A DNA stretch of 40,307 nucleotides from JAJFTV01 sp964426355 (GCA_964426355.1 CAYRRA010000012.1:1-40307), one strand, 5' to 3'. Numbered from the stretch's first letter, positions 7,649 through 16,271 are shown. Numbers and translations: made by a program. The notes: generated from the sequence alone by a model not told the origin.

Positions 7649-7697
7649 AGACCTCAAAAACCACTAATCTCGATTCACAATGGAGGAAGTCAAAACG

Positions 7698-8168
7698 ATG
7701 GAAACAGCAAGTGAGAAGATCAAAAAAGCAGTTGATGAATCAATCGCTAAATACGGCACGGATAGGGATGAACTCATCCCTATCCTGAATGAACTGAACC
7801 AAACTTTAGGTTACCTGCCAAAAGAAGCCTTAGATGAAGTCAGCAAACGGCTAAAAACACCCAAAAGCCAATTGTTCTCTGCTGCAACTTTTTATCATAT
7901 GCTCTCAACCAAACCTCGAGGTCGACATGTTATTCAGTTCTGCGAAAGTGCACCCTGCCATGTTGTCGGTGGAAGAGAGGTGTGGGAAGCCTTAACGACT
8001 GAGTTAAAACTGCAAACCGGCGAAACCAGCGAAGATGGCAAATGGACTTTGATAACGACCAGTTGCCTGGGAGCTTGTGGTGTTGGACCTGTCCTGGTTG
8101 TGGATGAAGACATGTATGGGAATGTCACACCCAACCAGGTAAAAGACATATTGAGCCGTTACGAGTAG
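7698..8168 (+). CDS. hoxE: NuoE/HoxE-like [2Fe-2S] subunit (second copy)
   Basis: 156-residue NuoE-family thioredoxin-like ferredoxin with all four ligands: C82 and C87 (CESAPC), C123 and C127 (CLGAC). FSAATFYHML near residue 60 and TSEDGKW near 110 are typical. The ATG at 7698 is chosen because GGAGGA lies about ten bases upstream; an in-frame ATG at 7680 has no ribosome-binding site and would translate through that SD. The gene is followed at once by the second NuoF-like gene and probably forms its partner. It is clearly diverged from the first NuoE (different ligand-motif context), so the pair is not a recent tandem duplication. Confidence 0.93.
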   Translation: METASEKIKKAVDESIAKYGTDRDELIPILNELNQTLGYLPKEALDEVSKRLKTPKSQLFSAATFYHMLSTKPRGRHVIQFCESAPCHVVGGREVWEALTTELKLQTGETSEDGKWTLITTSCLGACGVGPVLVVDEDMYGNVTPNQVKDILSRYE

Positions 8169-8180
8169 GTGGAGGAAAAC

Positions 8181-9830
8181 ATGAAAAAATATCGTTCATT
8201 GGTGCTGGTCTCCACAGATCCAAGGAGCCTGTCCTACGGTGCACAGGAAATATTTGACAAGCTTCAAAAAGAAATCGCCAGGTTTGGACTTCAGGACGAA
8301 GTCTCTTTGAACACAATCGGCGATGTGGGACGCTCTGACGCCATCCCTTTGATTATTGTTTATCCAGAAGCTGCTGTCTATGGTCCAATCAGTGTGGAGG
8401 ATGTTCCATTTATCGTTGAAGAACATCTCTACAAAGGTCGCGTTGCACCTGGACTGCAAGCAGCACCCCGTGCATTAACCGGGAGAATCGCCTGGATTTC
8501 TTCCCGCCAGGGAACTTTACCTGCTGAAAACCGGATTGTGTTGCAAAGAGCCGGTATCATTGACCCAGAAGACATTGATGACTACATCATGCACGATGGA
8601 TACCAGGCGTTAGCAAAAGCCCTTTTTGAAATGCAACCTCAAGATGTGATCAACGAGATCCGAAATTCTGGGCTTCGCGGTCGCGGAGGAGCAGGTTTCC
8701 CATCCGGATTGAAATGGAGCTTTGTTGCCAAAGCAAGTGGAGATCAAAAGTATGTAGTTTGCAACGCAGATGAAAGTGAACCGGGTACTTTCAAAGATCG
8801 CGTGATTATTGAAGGCGACCCCTTCAATATGCTCGAAGCAATGACCATTGCCGCTTATGCAGTGGGCGCCAGTGAAGGATACATTTATGTTCGTGGTGAA
8901 TATGGCCTGGCACGCAAACGCCTCGAGATCGCAATTCTCCAGGCAGAAGAAAAAGGTCTGTTGGGTAAAAACATATTCGGAACCGATTTTAACTTCCACA
9001 TCCATATACACAGCGGTGCGGGTGCATATGTTTGCGGTGAAGAAACTGCGTTAATAGAATCCATTGAAGGCAAACGCGGTGAACCTCGCAATCGCCCACC
9101 ATATCCGGTTACAAGCGGTCTTTGGGGAAAACCCACAGTGGTCAACAATGTTGAAACACTGGCAAATGTTGCCCCGATCATCCGAAATGGTGCGGTTTGG
9201 TACCAAAGTTTTGGCACAGTCAACAGCCCAGGCACCAAAGTGTATACCATTCTCGGTAATGTCAACACCACCGGGCTCATTGAAGTACCGATGGGCATTA
9301 CCTTACGTGAAGTAATCAGCATTTACGCTAAAGGTATAAAGGATGAAGCCCGCTTTAAAATGGCACAAACTGGCGGTTCCAGCGGCTCAATTATCCCCGC
9401 AAGTTTACAAGATACCCCAATGGACTTTGATTCCTACAAAAATGCTGGGGTTTCGTTAGGGTCAGGAGCCTTGCTGATTTGTGATGAAAATAATTGTGTG
9501 GTTGACTTGGCAAAGTCATTGATGAATTTCTTCCGCAAAGAAAGCTGTGGCAAATGCAACCCCTGTCGCATCGGAAATCAACGCGCATATCAAATTTTGG
9601 ATAACATCTCAAATGGTCTTGGAACCATGAAAGATTTGGATGACCTGTTGATGATCAGTGATAACCTGACCAATTTATCCAACTGTGGTTTAGGTCAAAC
9701 AGCAGGCACACCCCTACGCGACATCCTTAGTCATTTCCGCGCCGAAGTCGAAGCCCATGTTCGTTTACAGGTTTGTCCGACCGGCGTCTGCCCGATGAAA
9801 AAGGTTCAACGAGAAGTTCTCGCCTCGTAA
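8181..9830 (+). CDS. hoxF: NuoF/HoxF-like NAD(H)- and FMN-binding subunit (second copy)
   Basis: 549-residue diaphorase subunit. Residues 1-95 form a thioredoxin-like domain without any of the four expected [2Fe-2S] cysteines. The core shows GRGGAGFP near 162, NADESEPGTFKDR near 195 and GAGAYVCGEETAL near 277. A [4Fe-4S] site is at C456, C459, C462 and C502. The NADESEPGTFKDR form is that of complex I NuoF and HoxF, unlike NADEGDPGAFMNR in the first copy, and there is no C-terminal ferredoxin domain. The ATG at 8181 follows GGAGG by five bases; a GTG at 8169 overlaps that SD and is less likely. Confidence 0.92.
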   Translation: MKKYRSLVLVSTDPRSLSYGAQEIFDKLQKEIARFGLQDEVSLNTIGDVGRSDAIPLIIVYPEAAVYGPISVEDVPFIVEEHLYKGRVAPGLQAAPRALTGRIAWISSRQGTLPAENRIVLQRAGIIDPEDIDDYIMHDGYQALAKALFEMQPQDVINEIRNSGLRGRGGAGFPSGLKWSFVAKASGDQKYVVCNADESEPGTFKDRVIIEGDPFNMLEAMTIAAYAVGASEGYIYVRGEYGLARKRLEIAILQAEEKGLLGKNIFGTDFNFHIHIHSGAGAYVCGEETALIESIEGKRGEPRNRPPYPVTSGLWGKPTVVNNVETLANVAPIIRNGAVWYQSFGTVNSPGTKVYTILGNVNTTGLIEVPMGITLREVISIYAKGIKDEARFKMAQTGGSSGSIIPASLQDTPMDFDSYKNAGVSLGSGALLICDENNCVVDLAKSLMNFFRKESCGKCNPCRIGNQRAYQILDNISNGLGTMKDLDDLLMISDNLTNLSNCGLGQTAGTPLRDILSHFRAEVEAHVRLQVCPTGVCPMKKVQREVLAS

Positions 9831-9861
9831 TTGTTTATCTTACAAATATGGAGATAGAAAC

Positions 9862-11844
9862 ATGGTAAATTTGACAATCGATGGGAAAAAGATTTCGGTT
9901 CCAGAAAGTACAACCGTTTTAAACGCCGCCCGATCCGCAGGGATCGACATTCCAACCCTCTGTGATCATCCAGAGTTAACGCCTTATGGTGGCTGCCGCT
10001 TGTGTGTTGTTGAGCTAGAAGGGGCAAAAACACTTCAAACTTCATGTACCTTGCCAGTAATGGAAAACATGGTGATTCATACAAACACCGAAAAAGTGCG
10101 CGAAGCTCGGAAATTTATCCTCACCATGATCTTCAGTGATCGCAACCATTTCTGCCCCTACTGCGTTGTAAACGATGGCGATTGCGAACTTCAACAAGCT
10201 GCATACGATGAAGGTATGACCCACTGGCCCATTCAACCGAACTGGAAACCGTATGAAGTGGATGCCAGCCATCCCTATATTGTGCTCGACCATAACCGTT
10301 GTATTCTTTGCCGGCGTTGTGTACGCGCCTGTTCTGAGCTGATTGGTAATTTCACCCTCGGTGTTGAAGAACGAGGTGCAAAAACCCTGATCATGGCTGA
10401 TCTGGGTACGCCATTAGGTGAGAGCAGCTGCGTTTCATGTGGTGCTTGTGTTCAAGTCTGCCCAACCGGTGCGATTATTGATCGCTGGAGCGCTTATCGT
10501 GGTCAGAAAGAAGATTTACAATCACAAAAAACCATCTGTATTGGCTGCAGCATTGGTTGTGGCGTGAATGTGATGACCAAAGACAATTACCTGATTAAGA
10601 TTGAGGGTGACTGGGAAGCTGAACCAAATCATGGTGTGCTCTGCAAGGTGGGACGTTTCTACCCCCTGGATAACCAGAATGAAAAGGTACAGTCACCCAT
10701 GGTACGCAAAGCCGGAAAATTGACCCCTGTCAGTTGGGAAGAAGCACTCTCCAAAGTTTCCAGTCAGTTGCAACCCTTTGCCAGTGGTAAAGGGGAAGCC
10801 GTTGCTTGCCTGGTTTCCAACCGCCTCCCACTCGAAGCGATGTATCTTGGGAAAGAAATTTTTGGAAAGTATCTCAAGAACAGCCAGGTAACCACGCTCG
10901 ATGAAAGCAAAACCAGCAAACTAGCGTACAGGATTTCGGAAAAATTGGGGAAACCCTATCAAAGCAAACTCTCTGCCATTGAAGAAGCAGATACAATCGT
11001 TCTTCTCGGTGCAGATCTCATCAAAGACCATGAAGTAGCCAGTTTTCTCGTCAAACGCAGCGTTGCCTGTGGAGCGCAACTCTTAATCCTGGATACTGCG
11101 GAGAATTCATTAGATCACATCTCAACTAAAACACTTTGCAGCAAGGGGAAAGCGGATCTTTTGACTATCATGGATGGAGTCTCAGCCGCGCTGCATAAGA
11201 GCAAGAATGTAGATACCGGGATTAGTTTGGAAAAAGCAGAAACCCTGACAACGATTTCTAAAAAAGATTTCCTGACCGCAGCGGAACTGATAACAAGCGC
11301 TGAAAAACTTCTTGTGATTTTTGATGATGAATATTCAGCCGGCAATGAGATTCTGGTTGCCGAAAAATTTATCGAATTTGCACAAAATTGTGGCGCAATG
11401 GAAGGCTGGAACGGGCTGTTGAGCATGAAAGGGAAAGCCAACAGCTATGCTGCTGCCCAATATGGTCTTGATCAACCAGTTTCACTCGAAGGGCAACAGG
11501 TAATCTATGTCGCGTTGGGTGATGACGAACCATCACAGCGATTGACACAAACCCTGGAAAAAACTCCTTTCCTGGTCGTTCAGGCTGCATATACTTCCAG
11601 GCTCACAGCCATGGCAGATGTGGTTCTCCCCACAGCAGCTTGGGGTGAAGAAACCGGTCACTATCTGAATTTGGATGGAAACATTCAGAAGGCAGAGAAA
11701 TTCCTTGAGCCGTCTTCATCCGTCAAATCCAATCAGGAAATACTAAGCCAACTCGCTGCTCAATTGAAAATGCCTGAATGCAGTCAGGATGATTGGCAAA
11801 CACAGCTCAAACAACGCCCGGCATTGACCGCGATTGAAAATTAA
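9862..11844 (+). CDS. NuoG/HydA-like multi-cluster Fe-S subunit with degenerate molybdopterin-oxidoreductase tail
   Basis: 660 residues. Cluster sites in order: [2Fe-2S] C34, C45, C48, C62; His-Cys [4Fe-4S] H96, C98, C101, C108; two ferredoxin-type [4Fe-4S] with C147/150/153/157 and C190/193/196/200; and an FdhA/NuoG-type [4Fe-4S] C226, C229, C233, C261. Residues ~265-660 resemble the molybdopterin domain of formate dehydrogenase, but the RLC(U)H active-site motif is replaced by KLAYR near residue 356, and the tail is much shorter than in FdhA. It is therefore likely an electron relay between the NuoF modules and HoxYH, as NuoG is in complex I, not a formate dehydrogenase. GGAG precedes the ATG. 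Confidence 0.88.
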   Translation: MVNLTIDGKKISVPESTTVLNAARSAGIDIPTLCDHPELTPYGGCRLCVVELEGAKTLQTSCTLPVMENMVIHTNTEKVREARKFILTMIFSDRNHFCPYCVVNDGDCELQQAAYDEGMTHWPIQPNWKPYEVDASHPYIVLDHNRCILCRRCVRACSELIGNFTLGVEERGAKTLIMADLGTPLGESSCVSCGACVQVCPTGAIIDRWSAYRGQKEDLQSQKTICIGCSIGCGVNVMTKDNYLIKIEGDWEAEPNHGVLCKVGRFYPLDNQNEKVQSPMVRKAGKLTPVSWEEALSKVSSQLQPFASGKGEAVACLVSNRLPLEAMYLGKEIFGKYLKNSQVTTLDESKTSKLAYRISEKLGKPYQSKLSAIEEADTIVLLGADLIKDHEVASFLVKRSVACGAQLLILDTAENSLDHISTKTLCSKGKADLLTIMDGVSAALHKSKNVDTGISLEKAETLTTISKKDFLTAAELITSAEKLLVIFDDEYSAGNEILVAEKFIEFAQNCGAMEGWNGLLSMKGKANSYAAAQYGLDQPVSLEGQQVIYVALGDDEPSQRLTQTLEKTPFLVVQAAYTSRLTAMADVVLPTAAWGEETGHYLNLDGNIQKAEKFLEPSSSVKSNQEILSQLAAQLKMPECSQDDWQTQLKQRPALTAIEN

Positions 11845-11870
11845 TGGTAAGGGCATGAAAGGAGATTAGA

Positions 11871-12413
11871 ATGGCAAAACCTAAAGTGGCAAGCGATTGG
11901 ATGGCAGGATGTTCAGGTTGTCACATGTCTTTGTTGGATATTGATGAACGCATACTCCAACTGGTTGAACTTGTAGACATTCGCGCCACACCCATCACAG
12001 ATTTGAAAGAACCCGATGAAAGCGGTGTTGATGTTGGCATTCTGGAAGGTGGCGTTAACAACACCTCCAACGAGGAGCAGGCACATCGAATGCGAAAACG
12101 CTGTAAAATCCTGGTTGCCCTGGGTGATTGCGCAGTTTTTGGTGGTGTACCCGCCATGCGGAATTTTTTCGAACTCGATGACACACTGCGTCGCGCTTAT
12201 GTTGAAACCGAAAGCACTGATTCGGAAGGGTTAATTCCAAACGACCCGGAACTCTGTGTACCCACTCGGGTAAGAGCCCTTCATGAAGTGGTCCCGGTCG
12301 ATATTTTTGTACCAGGTTGTCCCCCGGACGCTGATGCAATCTTTCACGTGTTGAGCTGCCTGGCTCAAGGGAAGATGCCTGAACTCAAAGACAAGATGCT
12401 TCACTGGCATTAA
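11871..12413 (+). CDS. hoxY: [NiFe]-hydrogenase small subunit, HoxY type
   Basis: 180-residue small subunit of group 3 soluble [NiFe]-hydrogenases, carrying the proximal [4Fe-4S] cluster. The ligands are visible as C14 and C17 (GCSGC), C87 (GDCAVFGG) and C150 (PGCPPDAD). Typical for HoxY are the short length and the absence of both a Tat signal and the extra medial/distal cluster domain of membrane-bound enzymes, so the protein should be cytoplasmic. AGGAG lies a few bases before the ATG. It sits directly before hoxH with a 14-bp gap. Confidence 0.95.
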   Translation: MAKPKVASDWMAGCSGCHMSLLDIDERILQLVELVDIRATPITDLKEPDESGVDVGILEGGVNNTSNEEQAHRMRKRCKILVALGDCAVFGGVPAMRNFFELDDTLRRAYVETESTDSEGLIPNDPELCVPTRVRALHEVVPVDIFVPGCPPDADAIFHVLSCLAQGKMPELKDKMLHWH

Positions 12414-12427
12414 ACCAGGAGGAAATA

Positions 12428-13852
12428 ATGGTTGCACAAAAAATTACAATTGAACCGGTTACCCGCATCGAAGGTCATGCAAAAGTGACCATCAATCTGG
12501 ATGAAAACGGCAAAGTAGATCATGCGTATTTACATGTCAACGAGTTTCGCGGTTTTGAAAAATTTTGCGAAGGACGCATGGTCTTTGAAATGCCCACCAT
12601 CACACCGCGTATTTGCGGCATCTGCCCTGTTAGCCATCACCTTGCCGCCGCTAAAGCCACCGATGCATTGTATGGTGCTCCGCCGCCGCGTCCGGCTTCT
12701 ATGCTGCGCGACCTGATGCACATGGGACAGATGATTCAAAGCCACGGTATGCACTTTTTCGAACTGGCAGGACCTGATTTGCTTCTCGGTTTCGATGCTG
12801 ACCCGGCGGTGCGCAATGTGGTCGGATTAATCCAGGTAAACCCCGATCTGGCAGTAAAAGCTGTGTTATTACGAAAATTTGGTCAAGAAATTATTCGCAT
12901 CCTCGGTGGTCGTCGGGTTCATCCCAATTTTGCTGTTCCGGGTGGCGTGAATAAAGCACTTGATCCAGAAGGTCGCGAAACTATTCTTAAAGGTATCGAC
13001 GAGAACATCCAAACGGTGCAAATCGGTATCCAGATCATGAAAGACTGGGCAGAAAAGAACCGTGAGGATGTTGATAAATTCGCCGTCTTCAAATCGGGTT
13101 ACTTGGGTCTGGTAACACCTGAGAACAGCCTGGAATTATACGATGGCAACGTTCGCCTGGTAGATCAAGACGGAAAGCAATTAGAAAAATTTGAAGGTAA
13201 AGACTACCTGGATTACATCGCGGAACATGTCGAAAACTGGTCCTATCTCAAATTCCCATATTACAAAAAATTGGGGTGGGATAAAGGTGTGTACCGTGTC
13301 GGGCCTCTCGGCAGGTTAAATGTCGCAGACAAGATTGACACACCCCTCGCCCAGGCAGAATTTGAGGTCTATAAATCGATTAACAACGGAATGCCTGTTG
13401 AACAAACCCTGTACTTCCACTATGCCCGGTTAATCGAAACATTATTTGCTCTCGAGCGTGCTCGTATTTTACTTGAGGACCCCGATATCTTAAGCAAAGA
13501 AATCATGAACACACGCAAGAATTTCCAGGGTGTTGGAGTTGGCGTAATCGAAGCCCCACGCGGGACTTTGTTCCATCATTACTGGGCAAAGCCAAGTGGA
13601 CAGATCGAGCGTGTCAATCTCATCGTTGCAACCGGTCATAACAACTGGGCGATGTGCAAAGCAGTTGATGATGTGGCTAAAACCTACATTCAGGGCGAAA
13701 TTCACGAAGGGTTGCTCAACCGGGTTGAAGCTGCCATTCGAGCTCATGACCCCTGCCTCTCATGCTCGACCCATGCAGCTGGACAGATGCCCATCCATAT
13801 CGATGTATTTGCTCCCGATGGTCAACTCGTCCGCACATTGGTCAGAGATTAA
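12428..13852 (+). CDS. hoxH: [NiFe]-hydrogenase large (catalytic) subunit, HoxH type
   Basis: 474-residue catalytic subunit holding the Ni-Fe(CN)2CO site for reversible H2 oxidation. The L1 motif RICGICPVSH provides C63 and C66, and the L2 motif DPCLSCSTH provides C443 and C446. A 25-residue tail after H449 is the usual C-terminal extension removed by a maturation protease; the likely protease gene is at 13930. The N-terminal IEPVTRIEGH is also diagnostic. AGGAGG precedes the ATG. Group 3d (NAD-linked) assignment follows from the diaphorase genes beside it; a phylogeny would be needed to be certain of the subgroup. Confidence 0.96.
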   Translation: MVAQKITIEPVTRIEGHAKVTINLDENGKVDHAYLHVNEFRGFEKFCEGRMVFEMPTITPRICGICPVSHHLAAAKATDALYGAPPPRPASMLRDLMHMGQMIQSHGMHFFELAGPDLLLGFDADPAVRNVVGLIQVNPDLAVKAVLLRKFGQEIIRILGGRRVHPNFAVPGGVNKALDPEGRETILKGIDENIQTVQIGIQIMKDWAEKNREDVDKFAVFKSGYLGLVTPENSLELYDGNVRLVDQDGKQLEKFEGKDYLDYIAEHVENWSYLKFPYYKKLGWDKGVYRVGPLGRLNVADKIDTPLAQAEFEVYKSINNGMPVEQTLYFHYARLIETLFALERARILLEDPDILSKEIMNTRKNFQGVGVGVIEAPRGTLFHHYWAKPSGQIERVNLIVATGHNNWAMCKAVDDVAKTYIQGEIHEGLLNRVEAAIRAHDPCLSCSTHAAGQMPIHIDVFAPDGQLVRTLVRD

Positions 13853-13886
13853 TAAAATATCACTTTTGAAAAATAAGGTAAAATTG

Positions 13887-13915
13887 GGAGGGTTTTTTCA
13901 AAACCCTCCTTTTTC
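13887..13915 (+). terminator. Rho-independent terminator between hoxH and the protease gene
   Basis: A perfect 10-bp stem GGAGGGTTTT/AAAACCCTCC with a 3-nt loop is followed by a T-run (TTTTTC). It lies 35 bp after hoxH and 15 bp before the next ATG, with no obvious new promoter in between, so the protease gene is probably expressed by partial read-through. Confidence 0.85.
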
Positions 13916-13929
13916 TTGAGAAAAGGTAA

Positions 13930-14424
13930 ATGAACAAGACACTACTACTCGGATATGGAAATATTGACCGGCAGGACGACGGCGTTGCCTGGCATATCCT
14001 CCATTCACTTGCAAAGAAACTAAACCGTGAATTTCCTGACGACCCAAGCGATGAAATTCCTCAAGACCAGGAAAATCCCCATTTCTTTTTCACATTACAG
14101 CTTACACCAGAACTGGCAGAAGAAGTAGCTCAATACGAACGCGTTTGCTTCATCGATGCTCATACAGGCAATATTCCTGAAGACATACGATTACAACCAT
14201 TAACAGCCTGTTTTCAGCATTCACCTTTCACACATCATCTCACCCCAGAAACACTTCTTTCATTCTGTGAATCCCTTTATCATCGTTCTCCAATTGCCAT
14301 CCTTGCTTCCATACGAGGACACGAATTCAATTTCATCCAGGGTTTATCACTAAAAACTCAAAGCCTGGCAAAACAGGCAACTTCGCAGATTCTTATCTGG
14401 TTAGCGCAAACCAATCAAGGATAA
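13930..14424 (+). CDS. hoxW: Hydrogenase maturation protease (HoxW/HycI family)
   Basis: 164-residue protein of the HybD/HoxW endopeptidase family that trims the C-terminus of the large subunit after Ni insertion. The N-terminal LLLGYGNIDRQDDGVAW matches the family GxGNxxxxDDGxG signature with the nickel-sensing acidic residue, and CFIDAHTG near residue 76 and SIRGHEFNF near 137 are the other conserved blocks. Its substrate is almost surely the 25-residue tail of HoxH just upstream. AAAAGG precedes the ATG. A strong terminator separates it from hoxH, which should lower its level relative to the structural subunits. Confidence 0.88.
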   Translation: MNKTLLLGYGNIDRQDDGVAWHILHSLAKKLNREFPDDPSDEIPQDQENPHFFFTLQLTPELAEEVAQYERVCFIDAHTGNIPEDIRLQPLTACFQHSPFTHHLTPETLLSFCESLYHRSPIAILASIRGHEFNFIQGLSLKTQSLAKQATSQILIWLAQTNQG

Positions 14425-14531
14425 TATTCTATTACTCAAAATATTAATATAAACAACCAATCTTTACGCCCCTCAGAGACTAACCATAATATACCGCCAT
14501 GATAGGCAAAAGAAAAAAAGGAGTGAATTCG

Positions 14532-16172
14532 ATGACATTTTGGGACTACTTTCAAAAAGAGCGAACAATTGCAAAACCAGGGTTCAACCGATGGTTAGTT
14601 CCCCCTGCTGCCTTAGCAATACACTTATGCATCGGCATGGCTTATGGTTTTTCTGTATTCTGGCTACCTCTATCCAAAGCCATTGGTGTGCAGGAGGCAA
14701 TTACCTGCCCTGAAAGCATGAGCTTTTTTGCAAAAGTTTTCACAACTACCTGTGATTGGCCCATCTCCATGCTGGGATGGATGTACACCCTCTTTTTTGT
14801 CTTTCTTGGCTCAGCTGCTGCAATTTGGGGTGGTTGGTTGGAACATGCAGGTCCGCGCAAAGCAGGAGTGGTTTCTGCTTTATGCTGGTGCGGTGGCTTG
14901 GTCATTTCAACTATTGGCGTCAATCTTCACCAGATTTGGATGTTATGGATTGGATCAGGTTTGATTGGTGGCATTGGTCTTGGGTTGGGTTACATTTCTC
15001 CTGTATCCACGCTGATTAAATGGTTCCCGGACCGCCGCGGCATGGCAACAGGCATGGCGATAATGGGGTTTGGCGGCGGAGCAATGATTGGCGCCCCACT
15101 CGCAAATCGTTTGATGAACTTCTTTGCCTCGTCTACCAACGTTGGTGTTTGGCAAACCTTTCTTCTAATGGCAGGGATCTATTTCGTTTTCATGATCGGT
15201 GGCGCATTGACTTATCGAGTGCCACCCACTGGCTGGAAACCCGCTGGATGGAACCCGCCAACAAATAATAATTCGATGATCACGAATAAACACGTTCACG
15301 TCAAAAAAGCCTGGAGAACACCACAATTTTGGTTGATCTGGGGCGTTCTATGCTTAAACGTAACCGCCAGTATCGGTATTATTGGTATGGCATCTCCGCT
15401 CCTTCAAGAAATTTTTGGGGGAAAGCTTATAGGTTTAGACCTTAGTTTTAATGACCTTTCCTTCGCGCAAAAGGAACAAATCGCCATTATCGGTGCTGGA
15501 TTCACCGGGTTATTATCGTTGTTCAATATTGGCGGACGATTCGTATGGGCATCGCTTTCGGATTTTATTGGTAGAAAAGCAACGTACGCGGTGTTCTTTC
15601 TCCTCGGAGCGAGCCTGTATGCACTGATGCCCACCTTAGGTAGTGCAGGGTACCTGGCAATTTTTGTGGCTTCATTCTGCATAATCGTTTCTATGTACGG
15701 TGGTGGTTTTGCGACGATACCAGCATACCTGGCAGATATGTTCGGAACGCAAATGGTCGGTGCCATTCACGGCAGATTATTGACCGCCTGGTCGACAGCT
15801 GGTGTATTGGGACCAGTTTTAGTCAATTATATTCGTGAATATCAAATCGCCAATGGCGTTGAAAAAGCACATGCTTATGACACTACCATGTATATCCTCT
15901 CCGGTTTGTTGGTGCTCGGCTTGATTTTAAATTTGTTGATCAGACCGGTTGCCAGTAAGCATTTCATGACCGATGATGAGTTGGCAAAAGAGAAAAAACT
16001 GGCAAAAGAGCGTTCCGTTGCCGAGGTGGCTGCCAGTGAAGAATCTGTACCCCAGAAAAAATCCCCTGCGGGACAATTAGCCCTTGTTATCCTGGCATGG
16101 CTTGCAGTAGGAATTCCTATGGGATATGGTTTTTGGAACACGCTTCAACAGGCTATTTTGTTGTTTGGGTAG
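14532..16172 (+). CDS. OFA-family MFS transporter (oxalate/formate antiporter type)
   Basis: 546-residue integral membrane protein of the major facilitator superfamily. The first half shows GMAYGFSVFWLPL, a long loop with two Cys between TM1 and TM2 and GPRKAG near residue 113; the second half has GGRFVWASLSDFIGRKA near 336, typical of OFA carriers. A charged linker (~475-510) and one more hydrophobic segment extend the C-terminus beyond the core fold. The ATG at 14532 follows AAAGGAG by about eight bases; an upstream in-frame ATG at 14499 lacks an SD. It follows the hydrogenase genes, so an organic-acid or formate substrate is plausible but not shown. Confidence 0.85.
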   Translation: MTFWDYFQKERTIAKPGFNRWLVPPAALAIHLCIGMAYGFSVFWLPLSKAIGVQEAITCPESMSFFAKVFTTTCDWPISMLGWMYTLFFVFLGSAAAIWGGWLEHAGPRKAGVVSALCWCGGLVISTIGVNLHQIWMLWIGSGLIGGIGLGLGYISPVSTLIKWFPDRRGMATGMAIMGFGGGAMIGAPLANRLMNFFASSTNVGVWQTFLLMAGIYFVFMIGGALTYRVPPTGWKPAGWNPPTNNNSMITNKHVHVKKAWRTPQFWLIWGVLCLNVTASIGIIGMASPLLQEIFGGKLIGLDLSFNDLSFAQKEQIAIIGAGFTGLLSLFNIGGRFVWASLSDFIGRKATYAVFFLLGASLYALMPTLGSAGYLAIFVASFCIIVSMYGGGFATIPAYLADMFGTQMVGAIHGRLLTAWSTAGVLGPVLVNYIREYQIANGVEKAHAYDTTMYILSGLLVLGLILNLLIRPVASKHFMTDDELAKEKKLAKERSVAEVAASEESVPQKKSPAGQLALVILAWLAVGIPMGYGFWNTLQQAILLFG

Positions 16173-16208
16173 AGCGTGCAAAGCACTCTATCGTGACTCC
16201 TATTTGAC

Positions 16209-16257
16209 AAAAAGAGGTTGTCCCTTTGTATTAAAGGACAACTTCTTTTTTCTTTTT
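16209..16257. terminator. Bidirectional terminator between the MFS gene and the regulator gene
   Basis: Arms 16214-16223 and 16236-16245 (GAGGTTGTCC/GGACAACTTC) form a 10-bp stem with one G-T pair. A T-rich run follows on the plus strand and five A residues precede it, giving a T-run on the minus strand. It can serve both converging transcripts. Confidence 0.8.
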
Positions 16258-16271
16258 ACCCGTCGGTATTT

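Noticed and set aside
7133..7657. Antisense open frame of 174 codons over the C-terminus of the HydB-like gene
   Set aside because: The plus strand encodes an intact 2[4Fe-4S] ferredoxin domain here; the antisense product has no recognisable motif.
4374..9830. Recent tandem duplication of the NuoE-NuoF pair
   Set aside because: The two pairs differ in architecture (ferredoxin tail present or absent), key motifs and flanking genes, so they are old paralogues of different subfamilies.
9862..11844. Formate dehydrogenase alpha subunit
   Set aside because: The molybdenum-ligand Cys/Sec and following His are missing, and the domain is much shorter than in FdhA; NuoG-like relay is the better reading.
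9862..11844. [FeFe]-hydrogenase catalytic subunit (HydA/HndD)
   Set aside because: The N-terminal cluster domains are alike, but the H-cluster motifs (TSCCP, MPCxxK type) are absent from the C-terminal half.
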